DNA of 64,000 nt from Hexactinellida sp. DTS-2022 (taxonomy: Eukaryota > Porifera > Hexactinellida), in the NCBI GenBank assembly GCA_028753945.1, contig JAPNXP010000009.1, forward strand, positions 1,178,001-1,242,000. Direction: 5' to 3'. Position 1 is the first letter of the stretch; each line of letters opens with the position of its first letter. The notes beneath the pieces are model-generated. The model ran no database searches. It worked only from the letters and a program-made list of their open reading frames with translations, and had not been told where the DNA came from. Shown here piece by piece: positions 31,967 through 41,800 of this stretch. Made by a program: the position numbers and the translations under genes.

Positions 31967-32148
31967 AGTGGGAACTGATGGAACTGTTCTAATTGGGGAC
32001 TCAAGCTAGATAAGTAATTCTTATAATCAAAATTAAATAAAGTGTAGCTGGTAGGCAATTTTCAAATTATTTAGTAATTTCTCATAAACTGTAATCTCTC
32101 ATAATAAAGCTATATATGAATGCAAACTAAATAAATCTAATTCAATTT

Positions 32149-35100
32149 CTAACTAGTTTGCTTACCGACTTTGAGTGATTCTCTTGCAAAGTCGGTGGCA
32201 GTTTGAATAGCCAGGTCGATCGCCTCCACCTTTGTCCCGGTCCCCTGAGCCACCATGTCCCTGCCCCCTCCCTTCCCGCCGACAACCAGCATAACTCTCT
32301 GCACCCACTCGCCAGCCTTCATGCCTTGTTGCACTGCACACTTAGGTACGTGTGCGTAGCATATCACCCTCTCCGCGCCCTCCTCCTGACCGGTGCTCAG
32401 CAGCAGGACCGCGGCGGCAGGGAACTGAGCTTTGAACTTCTTCATGGACTCCTCCAGTGCTTTCATCATCACCTCTGCTTTCACAATGAACACCAGGAAC
32501 CCGCTCTCCCCCTCTGCTGTCGCTAGAATCTCCTGCGTGTGTTGCAGAGCCGCGCTCTTAACCAGGTTGTAGCGCTCCCTCTCTATCTTCTCAAACCCGA
32601 GCTTAACTGCGTCCAGTCTCCCGCGCAGCTCTTCCTTTAGCCAGACGGGCACGAGATCCCTCTTGAGGCCCTCTCTCAGCTCGGACACCCTGCTGCGGGC
32701 CTGTCTCAGGGTCAGCTGGCTGTCCGTCACTGCCGCCTCAACCGCGCGGATCTCCTCCGCCACGCGCTTCTCGAGACTCGCGGCATTCCGGTGCACGGCC
32801 TGCGCCTCTCGCCCCGTCACCGCCTCTATGCGCCTCACGCCCGCCGCGTTCGGCTCCTGGCTCATGATGGCCAGCTGCAGCACGTGCCCGCTGTTGAGGA
32901 GGTGCGTCCCGCCGCAGAGCTCCACTGAGTATTGCAGCGCCGCGGGCCCGGCCGGGTCCTCCAGCGCGGTCTCAATCGGGAGACCGATGGAGACCACACG
33001 CACCACCTCCGGATACGCCTCCTCGGCCATGGCCCGCAGTCCGTTTATCTCCTTCGCTCTCGCCAGCCCCACCTCCTCCGTGTATATCGGGAGCTCGGCC
33101 TGTATCAGGGCCTGGCAGGCCTGCTCGGTGCTCCGCACCTGCTCCATGCTCATCGGCTGATCAGCTGTGAAGTCAAACCGGAGTCTGTCAGGGGCCACCA
33201 GCGACCCCTTCTGGTCCGCGGACCCGAGCACGGCCCGCAGTCCGAAGTTAAGGACGTGGGTCCCTGTGTGGTTGTTCATCAAGCAGCGCCGCCTCTCCTC
33301 GTTCACGTCCAAACTAACCTTGTCCCCCACAAATAGTGTCCCCTCCAGTTGTCCCACGTGGACCACATATCCCCCCTTCACCTGCACACTCTCCACCACC
33401 ACCTCTACCATCTCTCCCGCGCTGATGAACCCCGTGTCGCACAGCTGGCCCCCGCTCTCTGCGTAGAAGCAGGTCCTGTCCAGCACCAGTCCCACGGGTC
33501 CGTTGCTGGCAGTGGCCACGAACTCTCCGTCCGACAGCTGTATCGCCAGCACGGCCCCCTGGCAGCCGGCCAGTCTGTAGTCCCCCTCCTCGTCCGGCTG
33601 GTACCGGTACTTGTGCGCGTCATCCGTCAGCGGCACCGATCTGCTCCGCAGAGAGTCCAGCGCATGCACGTCTAAATACACGCGTGTGTCTCCCAAGGAG
33701 GCCTCCCCCCTCGCGATCGCTTGCGCCTTAAGCCTGGCTGTCTCGTAGCCCTCCTCGTCGACTGTCAGCTTGCGCTCCTCCGCCATGAGGCGGGTCAGGT
33801 CCAGCGGGAATCCGTACGTGTCGTACATCATCCAGGCCAGCTGTCCCGGGACGCGCGATCTCCCCGTCTTTATAAGCAGGTCCGCCTGTGCCGCGAACAG
33901 CCGCACGCCCCGCTTCAGGGTTCGGAGGAACTGCCGCTCCTCTCTGTCGATCAGCCGCTGGATGACGTCAGGACTCTTGGTCACTTCCGGAAACACGTCT
34001 CCGAGCATTCGCGCCACGGAGTGCACGAGGCTGCCCAGCAGACCGGGGCTGGCGTTCAGCTTCTCGGTCGCGTAGCGCACTGCGCGCCGCAGGATCCGCT
34101 TCAGCACGTACCCCTGTCCCGACTGGTCCGGCCGCCCGCCGTCCGAAAGCGTTACGGTCAGCGTCCGGACGTGGTCAGCCACCACCCGGTAGGCCATGTC
34201 TCTGCCACTCGTGTCCGCCTCTCCCACCAGGCCCCCGTAGGGCGGGATGCCGCACCTCTGCGAGATCTCGTCGAACAGAGGCATGAACAGATCCGTGTCG
34301 TAGTTGCTGCTCTTGCCCTGAATGACGGAAGTGAGTCGCTCGAACCCCATCCCTGTGTCTACGTGCTGCTTCGGTAGCAGCTTCAGGGAGCGGTCGGCCT
34401 GTCGGTCGAACTGAATGAAGACCAGGTTCCAGATCTCCAGCACGTCTGGGACGTCCATATTCACAAGCGGGCCGGCGTCCCTTCCTCCGATCCTGTCGAA
34501 GTGAATCTCGGAGCAGGGCCCGCAGGGGCCCGTGTCTCCCATCTCCCAGAAGTTGTCCTTCATGTCAAACGGGAGCACTCTGCACTCGGGCAGACCCAGG
34601 TCCAGCCAGATCTGCTTGGTCTCCAAGTCCGCGTCGAGCCCCGCCTCGGGGGCCCCCCCGAAGTACGTCACGTAGAGACGCTCCTTCGGGACTCTGTACA
34701 CGTTGGTCAGGAGGTCCCAGGCCATCTCCACCGCCTCCCGCTTGAAGTAGTCCCCGAAGGACCAGTTCCCGAGCATCTCGAAGAAGGTGTGGTGGTACAC
34801 GTCCTTCCCCACGTCGTCCAGGTCGTTGTGCTTGCCGCCGGCCCGCACACACTTCTGGCTGTTGGCTGCTCGCCGCCACCTGGCCTTGTCGCTCCCGGGG
34901 TCTACCGTGCCTAGGAAGATATCCTTGTATTGATTCATGCCTGCATTGGCGAAGAGGAGGGTGTTGTCATCCGCGGGAATGGTAGAGGAGGAGGGAACGA
35001 AGGTGTGGGCGTGCGTCTTGGTGAAGTAGTCGATGAACATCGATCGTATCTGTCTGCTCGTGAGACTGTGATCCATCCTGACTTGTATGTGGTTAGGGGA

Positions 35101-35190
35101 GAGGGGAGGTTTGTATAACAGTAGTTTGTTAGAATAAAGTGTCTTGTTCAATCTCTCAGTCAGAATTTTTAAAACAGAACCAATTGACAT
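32149..35190 (-). CDS. AARS: Alanyl-tRNA synthetase with N-terminal extension
   Basis: Intronless, 1,013 residues from the ATG at 35190. It has the class II catalytic core (SSSTIPADDNTLLFANAGMNQ, DVYHHTFFEMLGNWSFGDYF), the editing domain with HTGTHVLNFGLR (about 632) and CGGTHLLNSGH (about 758), and the C-Ala domain ending in MLVVGGKGGGRDMVAQGTG. It charges tRNA-Ala and clears misacylated Ser and Gly. The core resembles the eukaryotic cytosolic enzyme. The conserved start equivalent is Met39 (MDHSLTSRQIRSMFIDYF). Residues 1-38 have several Lys and Arg and many Leu with a single Glu, and could be a mitochondrial presequence. One gene could thus make both forms from two start codons; this is inference. 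Confidence 0.97.
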   Translation of the reverse strand: MSIGSVLKILTERLNKTLYSNKLLLYKPPLSPNHIQVRMDHSLTSRQIRSMFIDYFTKTHAHTFVPSSSTIPADDNTLLFANAGMNQYKDIFLGTVDPGSDKARWRRAANSQKCVRAGGKHNDLDDVGKDVYHHTFFEMLGNWSFGDYFKREAVEMAWDLLTNVYRVPKERLYVTYFGGAPEAGLDADLETKQIWLDLGLPECRVLPFDMKDNFWEMGDTGPCGPCSEIHFDRIGGRDAGPLVNMDVPDVLEIWNLVFIQFDRQADRSLKLLPKQHVDTGMGFERLTSVIQGKSSNYDTDLFMPLFDEISQRCGIPPYGGLVGEADTSGRDMAYRVVADHVRTLTVTLSDGGRPDQSGQGYVLKRILRRAVRYATEKLNASPGLLGSLVHSVARMLGDVFPEVTKSPDVIQRLIDREERQFLRTLKRGVRLFAAQADLLIKTGRSRVPGQLAWMMYDTYGFPLDLTRLMAEERKLTVDEEGYETARLKAQAIARGEASLGDTRVYLDVHALDSLRSRSVPLTDDAHKYRYQPDEEGDYRLAGCQGAVLAIQLSDGEFVATASNGPVGLVLDRTCFYAESGGQLCDTGFISAGEMVEVVVESVQVKGGYVVHVGQLEGTLFVGDKVSLDVNEERRRCLMNNHTGTHVLNFGLRAVLGSADQKGSLVAPDRLRFDFTADQPMSMEQVRSTEQACQALIQAELPIYTEEVGLARAKEINGLRAMAEEAYPEVVRVVSIGLPIETALEDPAGPAALQYSVELCGGTHLLNSGHVLQLAIMSQEPNAAGVRRIEAVTGREAQAVHRNAASLEKRVAEEIRAVEAAVTDSQLTLRQARSRVSELREGLKRDLVPVWLKEELRGRLDAVKLGFEKIERERYNLVKSAALQHTQEILATAEGESGFLVFIVKAEVMMKALEESMKKFKAQFPAAAVLLLSTGQEEGAERVICYAHVPKCAVQQGMKAGEWVQRVMLVVGGKGGGRDMVAQGTGTKVEAIDLAIQTATDFARESLKVGKQTS

Positions 35191-35339
35191 CAACGGTACT
35201 GTAAGGAAGCAATGTCACCGGGAGGTGATATTTCTATAAACGTGTAAGGTGTCATAAAGAGTACAGTCAGATTATTATACACGTAGTAGATTATCTGAGG
35301 ATTGTTGTCATAGGAAAATGTCGTAGTTAGCTGAAATCA

Positions 35340-36545
35340 GGTGTAAGCGCGTTTTAGGTATCCAGCGATTTAGGGATCCCCGTCCCTATATCGCTAGCGA
35401 TTTAGGGACCCCATGGATCCCAAAACGCTAGCGATTTAGGGATCAATTCAGAGATATAGGGGCCAAGGAGTTATCCAGGGCGCTAGACGCTCCTTTGGAG
35501 CATGATTTTTTGAAAATTACAATTTAGGAGCGTGAAAATTTGGAATCCTCTCCTATACCGTAACATTAATTATCGATTTAGGCTTATGAAAATTGGATCA
35601 GACCAGGATTAGGAGCGTATTTACAAATAGCTGTATAATACACTGATAGGGACCCCACCCAAGGCCACCCATATATAACCTATAAGCTCAAAAACGCTAG
35701 CGATATAGGGATCAATTCGGAGATATAGGGACCCAAGTTCCAGGGTTGCCGTGGGAGTGGAATTTCCATTCCCATCCCATTCCCATATGAATATAACAAT
35801 TCAGAAAAAATGTCGTAACTGGTGTAACGGCTTTGTATCACTTGTATTGATATCCATAAGGGTTACCTATGGGGATCCATATGGGTATCCCCACAGGGGA
35901 AATCTGATTCCCATACCCAGGGTCACCCCACCTAAGGCCACCCATATATAACCTAGGCTCAAGGCATAGTCTTCTATATATTGCCCAAATCCTTCACTAT
36001 CTTTACTTAATGAGTGAAAATAGAAAAATATAAACTGAAAAAGAAACTGAAAACTAATTCAAAAATAGTAAGAGGATCGATATCTTTTGGAAATGCCGTA
36101 CTCAGGAAGGAGGAAAAATGATACAATGTGCAGATTGTCAAGAATGGTTTTCACAAAATGTATGCGGATCCCGATACTGTGGACAGACCCAAACTATAAG
36201 TTGGCGAGTGAAATTTGCAAAGAAATGTAGTGTTAGTTAGGCCTACCGTAGGAAGTATAATTACATATCTATCATCAAGTGATCATAGGTACTTTAGATA
36301 ATTTAGGGCACAGAAACGAGGATACCCAAAACACTGGCGTACCTGTCCTGTATCACTAGCGATTTAGGGACCCCACGACCATAAAACGCTAGCGATATAG
36401 GGACCCTACGATCACAAAACGCTAGCGATTTTAGAGATCCCCGTCCCTATATCGCTAGTGTTTCAGGGACCCAGAGGGCCCAAAACGCTAGCGTTTTAGG
36501 GACGGGGATCCCTAAATCGCTGGATACCCAAAACGCGCTTACACC
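35340..36545. mobile_element. 1.2-kb element with about 60-bp inverted ends and CGCTAGCG blocks
   Basis: The left end begins GGTGTAAGCGCGTTTTAGGT and continues ATCCAGCGATTTAGGGATCC and CCGTCCCTA. The reverse complement of the right end matches over about 60 bp with a few differences. Both arms contain repeated [AT]-rich CGCTAGCG palindromes and GGGACCCC blocks. The middle holds AT-rich sequence, a local GGATCC repeat (35860-35935) and a PHD-finger-like frame. No transposase was recognised and no target duplication is clear. Confidence 0.7.
36088..36240 (+). pseudogene. PHD-finger-like relic inside the 1.2-kb element
   Basis: The plus frame reads WKCRTQEGGKMIQCADCQEW, then FSQNVC and a stop at 36238. 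The spacing C-x(8)-GxMIQC-x2-C-x2-W resembles the middle of a PHD finger (MIQCDxCxxWxH). The usual His after Trp-Phe is Ser, and the first and last zinc ligands are missing, so it is a fragment. Confidence 0.45.
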
Positions 36546-37105
36546 GGCATGAAAATCTTATCTTGGTCGATCACTAGTAATCATGGCTTGCGAACTTTAA
36601 TGACAGCTGCTTTTTTTTACAGCAGGCGTGAATTTAATTAAACGATCAAAAATCATTTCACTAAGGCCATATAAAATAAATAACTTGTTTATCATCCCCG
36701 TCCGTCCCAATTTTTACCCCCGTTCGGATATATTTTATTATTATTTTCTGAACATGATCTTACAAAATATTAGCTATGAACTTCTGTAAAGACTCCTAAT
36801 GTAACAATTTTTAAAATAAGTCTTGTATTTTAGAACATTATTTAATAATTTAAACATTGTTATGTGATTTTCTAATTTAATTTAATAATAAAATTTATTG
36901 TTTGGCACAGGATGATGATGTTATTTGCATATTAATGGGAATAAAAAATAAGAATAAAATCCCGTCCGCCGTCGGTATTTCTGAAAAATCCGGATGATTA
37001 ACAATTAATTATTTTACCAGGGCTAATAGATCATAAAGCTCAATTGAGAAATTAGTGCTATTATGAAAACAATGACCCAAAGATTATAAATTGCTGAGAT
37101 CTTTT
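36546..37105. other. AT-rich spacer
   Basis: 560 bp with no ORF or clear repeat between the 1.2-kb element and the satellite. Confidence 0.6.
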
Positions 37106-37875
37106 GGACATGTCTCTTCTGGACATGTCTCTTCTAGACATGTCTCTTCTGGACATGTCTCTTCTAGACATGTCTCTTCTGGACATGTCTCTTCTGGACA
37201 TGTCTCTTCTGGACATGTCTCTTCTGGACATGTCTCTTCTGGACATGTCTCTTCTAGACATGTCTCTTCTGGACATGTCTCTTCTAGACATGCTCTTCTA
37301 GACATGTCTCTTCTAGACATGTCTCTTCTGGACATGTCTCTTCTGGACATGTCTCTTCTGGACATGTCTCTTCTGGACATGTCTCTTCTGGACATGTCTC
37401 TTCTGGACATGTCTCTTCTGGACATGTCTCTTCTGGACATGTCTCTTCTAGACATGTCTCTTCTGGACATGTCTCTTCTGGACATGTCTCTTCTGGACAT
37501 GTCTCTTCTGGACATGTCTCTTCTGGACATGTCTCTTCTGGACATGTCTCTTCTGGACATGTCTCTTCTGGACATGTCTCTTCTGGACATGTCTCTTCTG
37601 GACATGTCTCTTCTGGACATGTCTCTTCTAGACATGTCTCTTCTAGACATGTCTCTTCTGGACATGTCTCTTCTGGACATGTCTCTTCTGGACATGTCTC
37701 TTCTGGACATGTCTCTTCTAGACATGTCTCTTCTGGACATGTCTCTTCTGGACATGTCTCTTCTGGACATGTCTCTTCTGGACATGTCTCTTCTGGACAT
37801 GTCTCTTCTGGACATGTCTCTTCTGGACATGTCTCTTCTAGACATGTCTCTTTTGGACATGTCTCTTCTGGACAT
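37106..37875. repeat. 15-bp satellite array ([G/A]GACATGTCTCTTCT), about 51 units
   Basis: Nearly perfect tandem array of 770 bp. Position 1 of the unit alternates between G and A; one unit near 37290 lacks a base (GACATGCTCTTCT). Because 15 is a multiple of three, the array is open in several frames on both strands; these are not genes. The first ten bases of each unit form a palindrome or near-palindrome. Confidence 0.97.
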
Positions 37876-37915
37876 ATTTATATAAGGAATTTAATAGCGA
37901 TGTTAATATTCGTTA

Positions 37916-38043
37916 TACAGTAGATGTCGGATATAAGCACACTATGTTGGAAAACGGTTTCCATATACCCCATATTATTTATGTCGGTTATAAGCACATT
38001 AAGCCAGTTCCCGACGATGTGCTTATAACCGGCATCCACTGTA
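37916..38043. mobile_element. MITE, 128 bp, TATAAGCAC family
   Basis: The left end TACAGTAGATGTCGGATATA and the inverse of the right end (TACAGTGGATGCCGGTTATA) match with four differences, both followed by AGCAC. It ends 49 bp before the zinc-finger ORF. Confidence 0.75.
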
Positions 38044-38092
38044 TAAGTAATAATTTATTGGCTAATCTCTTACTATAGCTAGCTAGTTGGCA

Positions 38093-38248
38093 ATGGAGGG
38101 AGATGTCCCTGATTTACAACCCAAAGTTTGGGAGTGCCCACAGTGCACATTCATGAACCCTCCAGAGAAGAACGCTTGTATTATGTGTGCTACGAACCGA
38201 GGGACATACAACCCTCCTCCCAAGGGACCAAACCCTGACAAGAAATAG
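38093..38248 (+). CDS. 51-residue NZF/RanBP2-type zinc-finger protein or exon
   Basis: An ATG at 38093 opens a 51-codon frame encoding VWECPQCTFMNPPEKNACIM, then C. It fits W-x-C-x2-C-x3-N-x6-C-x2-C, the RanBP2/NZF zinc finger, with all four Cys, the Trp and the Asn. The TF pair after the second Cys is the feature of ubiquitin-binding NZFs rather than RNA-binding members. The tail is Pro/Lys-rich. There is an in-frame stop nine bases upstream of the ATG, so as it stands this is a stand-alone small protein. An acceptor at TAGCTAG|TTGG could instead make it the last exon of a larger gene whose 5' exons I cannot find. The sacsin-like gene starts 628 bp downstream. Confidence 0.6.
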   Translation: MEGDVPDLQPKVWECPQCTFMNPPEKNACIMCATNRGTYNPPPKGPNPDKK

Positions 38249-38876
38249 TTAAAATCTTGATTAGCTAATTTCTGAATACTCAAGGACGTGCATGTTTTGC
38301 TAATTAGAAGTTTATTTTGTTTGTATTATTATTTATTGTTTATTTCTTTACAACTAAACTGGGTTACTATTTAGATATAAGTAAGGAAGATTGTTAGCTT
38401 TCTTACACTGTTAGGATTTCAGCTTACATAATTTGTTATTCCGAGACTAAAATGGAATTCAATCTCAATTAGTTAAGTCCCTTTATATCGCGGGATTAAA
38501 TGATCCGGGAAACTAAATTTACACGTCCCAAGCCTGTGGCGTAGCCATCCTAGATTTGTGGCGTTGCGACGTCCCATTCTTTCTCCCTTATTTTCCGAAT
38601 GATTTTTGGCCTATCAATAATTTAATGAACTGATCCCCATGTTTAGATCACAGGAGTACTCGAAACTTAAGTATTAATTAGATTGTATTCACTGGACCAT
38701 CGATATTGCTCAAATGGGATAAACATAAATATCCAAACTGCAGTAATACATTTGATACTTTACTTCCCAGTAATTAGTTTTATAAAATATTCTCTCTTAG
38801 TTTTAATTAATTGACTAATTTAATAAAAACATTTTAATTTTCCAGCACAGTGATATCTTCACGATAATTCGCATCT
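38249..38876. other. Spacer upstream of the sacsin-like gene
   Basis: 628 bp, AT-rich. It should contain the promoter and 5' UTR of the sacsin-like gene; no specific element was recognised. Confidence 0.5.
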
Positions 38877-41800
38877 ATGGCATCAAATGTTCACCTGAAA
38901 GGTGAGTATTATAATAATTTATTATTTATGTAGTATGTTACTTATAGTATATTTATTTTATTTTATTATTTAGGAACAGATGCTTGTCTTCAAAAGATCG
39001 GTTAGTTAACTTAGTTTCCATGGACTTAGTTCTCTTTCTCTGGATTAAATAATGAAGTTATTTCTCTGACTAGATTTAAGTTTTGGCCCCAAACAGAGGA
39101 CTCTTTTGGAGGAGATTACTCACATCTTAAGAGAGTACCCTGACGGGAGTAATATTCTCAAAGTAAGTGTTACAGTTAAGATTATAAGGGGTTGAAAGAT
39201 AAAACCTCCAATATTCTTGCTTATATTTTTATCGAGTATCCATGGTGTTGTAGGAAATTATTCAGAACGCAGATGACGCAGAGGCGCATAGCATCGCGTT
39301 CCTTCTGGACGCGACAGAACACGCCGCGAGTAGCCTAGCTCTTCCCGACCTCTCCCCTTACCAGGGCCCCGCCCTATACTCCTGGAACGACGCTCTCTTC
39401 TCAGATAAGGACTGGGAAGGGATTCAGAAGATTGGCAGGAGTGGCAAGGAGAAAACTGTCCTCAAAGTAGGCCGGTTTGGACTTGGATTCGTGTCTGTCT
39501 ATCACCTCACAGGTGCGTCTCACTTCTTGCAGTAGTATTCTTAGTTTAAAAACTCCACTTAATTAACTCCTTCTGTAGACTGTCCGATAATCCTAAGCAA
39601 CAAGCAGCTGGGAATCAATCATCCTCAGATGGAGTTGTCCACTCCTGGCCGGAGAGGCGTATCCTGTCCGCTCTCGCTGGTTGCCTCCAGTCCCGATCTC
39701 TCGGGTCACCTGGCTTGCTTCGATGGGTACTTCGGATACAGAGGGGAGGACCAGTACCCACACACTATCTTCAGATTTCCTCTCCGCGGGAGTAGCTCTG
39801 AGATTAGCGGGAGTGTTCATGACGTCATCAGTGTGAGAGACAAGCTGTTCTGCCCCCTGATGCGGGAGGCGGAGCATGCGATGCTGTTCCTTAAGAGCGT
39901 AGCTTCGATTGAGATGTTCGAGAGGGCAGCCGGCGCTCAGCGCTCTCTCTTCCGAGCAGAGATCCCCTCTCTCCACAGGGACAGCATAGCCAGGTACAGA
40001 GAAGAGATAAACAGATTCGTATCCAGCGAGGAGTACGTTAGCACCACGAAAGTGTTTGTGTGTTTGTTCCCCACTCACTCCTGGGGAGTGGATAGTGAAC
40101 AGAGACAAGTGGTCTGGTTGTTGCTGAATATAATTGGGTTTGGAGCAGAAGACAGTGAACTAAGACAGTTTCACCTTGACCAGCATTTAGACTATTTGCC
40201 GTGGGTAGGCATGGCACTGGCCACAGGCGTTAAAGACCTGTCGTGTTGTGGGAGATGGTCCTTCGAGTGGGATTACGAAAACCCTTCCCACTCATTTGAT
40301 TACATCAGCCAAATCTTCCAACAACCATTCTCAGTGGACCCGCTCACAACTCTGGACATCTCCACGGGTCGTATCTTCTGCTTCCTCCCCACCCAGCTCG
40401 ACTCCAAGTTCCCATTCCATCTACACGGGTACTTCTCTCTCAGCTCCAACCGCAGAGCTCTGCCCTGGCCCGCAGAGGACAACGAGAGTGACGTAGCGGC
40501 AAGATGGAACTTCCTGTTAGCCCAGAACTTGGCTTCTACCGCTTACTCAGTATTCCTGTTCATCTGCATGCGAGCTCTGAGGCACCCCTCGCCGCTCCAG
40601 TACCACTACCAGCTGCTCTCCCGCTGGAGTCCCCACGACCCCGACAACACGCTCTTCAATTCTATTCTGTGTGGCGGCCTTCAGAAGCTGTCCAATCATA
40701 TGCTGCTCTACTCAAAACAGTCAGGGGGGAAATGGCTGTCAGTTAGCGAAGGTATCTTCCTACCGAGTTTGTTTCAGGAATCCATGGTGCAGGAGGAGGT
40801 CTGCTTGGGTCTGCTGGAGTGTCTCGACCAGCCCGTCGTCTGCATTCCGGACTTCATCCGTGATATCCTGCTTAACATACCCCGGATAAGATCACAGATG
40901 GACTCTAGGAAGCTTACCCCTGTCCTCATAAGGGATCTGCTCAGGGACAACTCGAATGCTGAAGTTTGTATTGAATACTTGTCTCTGAGAGATAACTCTG
41001 TTGCTCTTCTGGAAGTGGTTCTCTCGTACCTTACTGGCGATGAGTCTCCCCAGGTTGTCAGATCCTATCTGGAGGGGGTGCCTCTCCTCTTAACGGCGGG
41101 AACTGATGGGGGAACTGAGGTATTCTCCTCAACCGGGAATAGAATATTCATCAGCTCCGATACTGCGACTCACCTAAAGGTATTCCCTGGATTAGAAGGC
41201 CAGTTTGTAGACCCGACTATTCCCAAACACCTCCACACCGCCCTACTCTCAATAGCTCGAACCGTTAACTCATCTAACCTTCATGACGTCACACACCTAC
41301 GTGATAATGCAGCTCTGTTTGCTGAGCTACTCACTGACTCTCTTTCTTGTTTCTTTGCTGTGCAGCCAAACACAGCAATCAGCTGGCGGCCTCTCTCTAA
41401 CCAGCCGCCTCCTGAATGGATTTCTGCTCTGTTCGATTATATTGGTTCCTCGCAGGCTATCCTATCTGCCATTTCTCATCTGCCGGTCTTGCCACAATAT
41501 CCTATCACTGATGAGGTCATTCCTCTGCTCCCTCTTGAATCCAAGAACACCTATGTCGAGAGGAGCGGCAGTGAGAGTATGAGACGTCTTGAGACATATC
41601 TGGAGTTAACCGGGTGTATATTCTGTCACAAACACTCTTTCATTCAGAGGTTCAGTGATTTCGTATTGCCTCCAATGCCAGTCGGTCTAACCTATGCTTT
41701 AAAATCTGAAAATGTTTTAAACTCATTCATTTCCGTTCTAAATACATCGGAAGAAGATTTCAAGTTTGAGTTAATCGAGTTGCTTATTCCTCTGATCAAT

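Noticed and set aside
37106-37875. CRISPR-like periodicity
   Set aside because: The unit is only 15 bp with no unique spacers, and the genome is eukaryotic; it is a satellite.
37084-37885. Two overlapping ORFs of about 263 codons on opposite strands, repeating MSLLD or MSRRD
   Set aside because: They are a consequence of a 15-bp (5-codon) tandem repeat without stops; no unique sequence and no start context.
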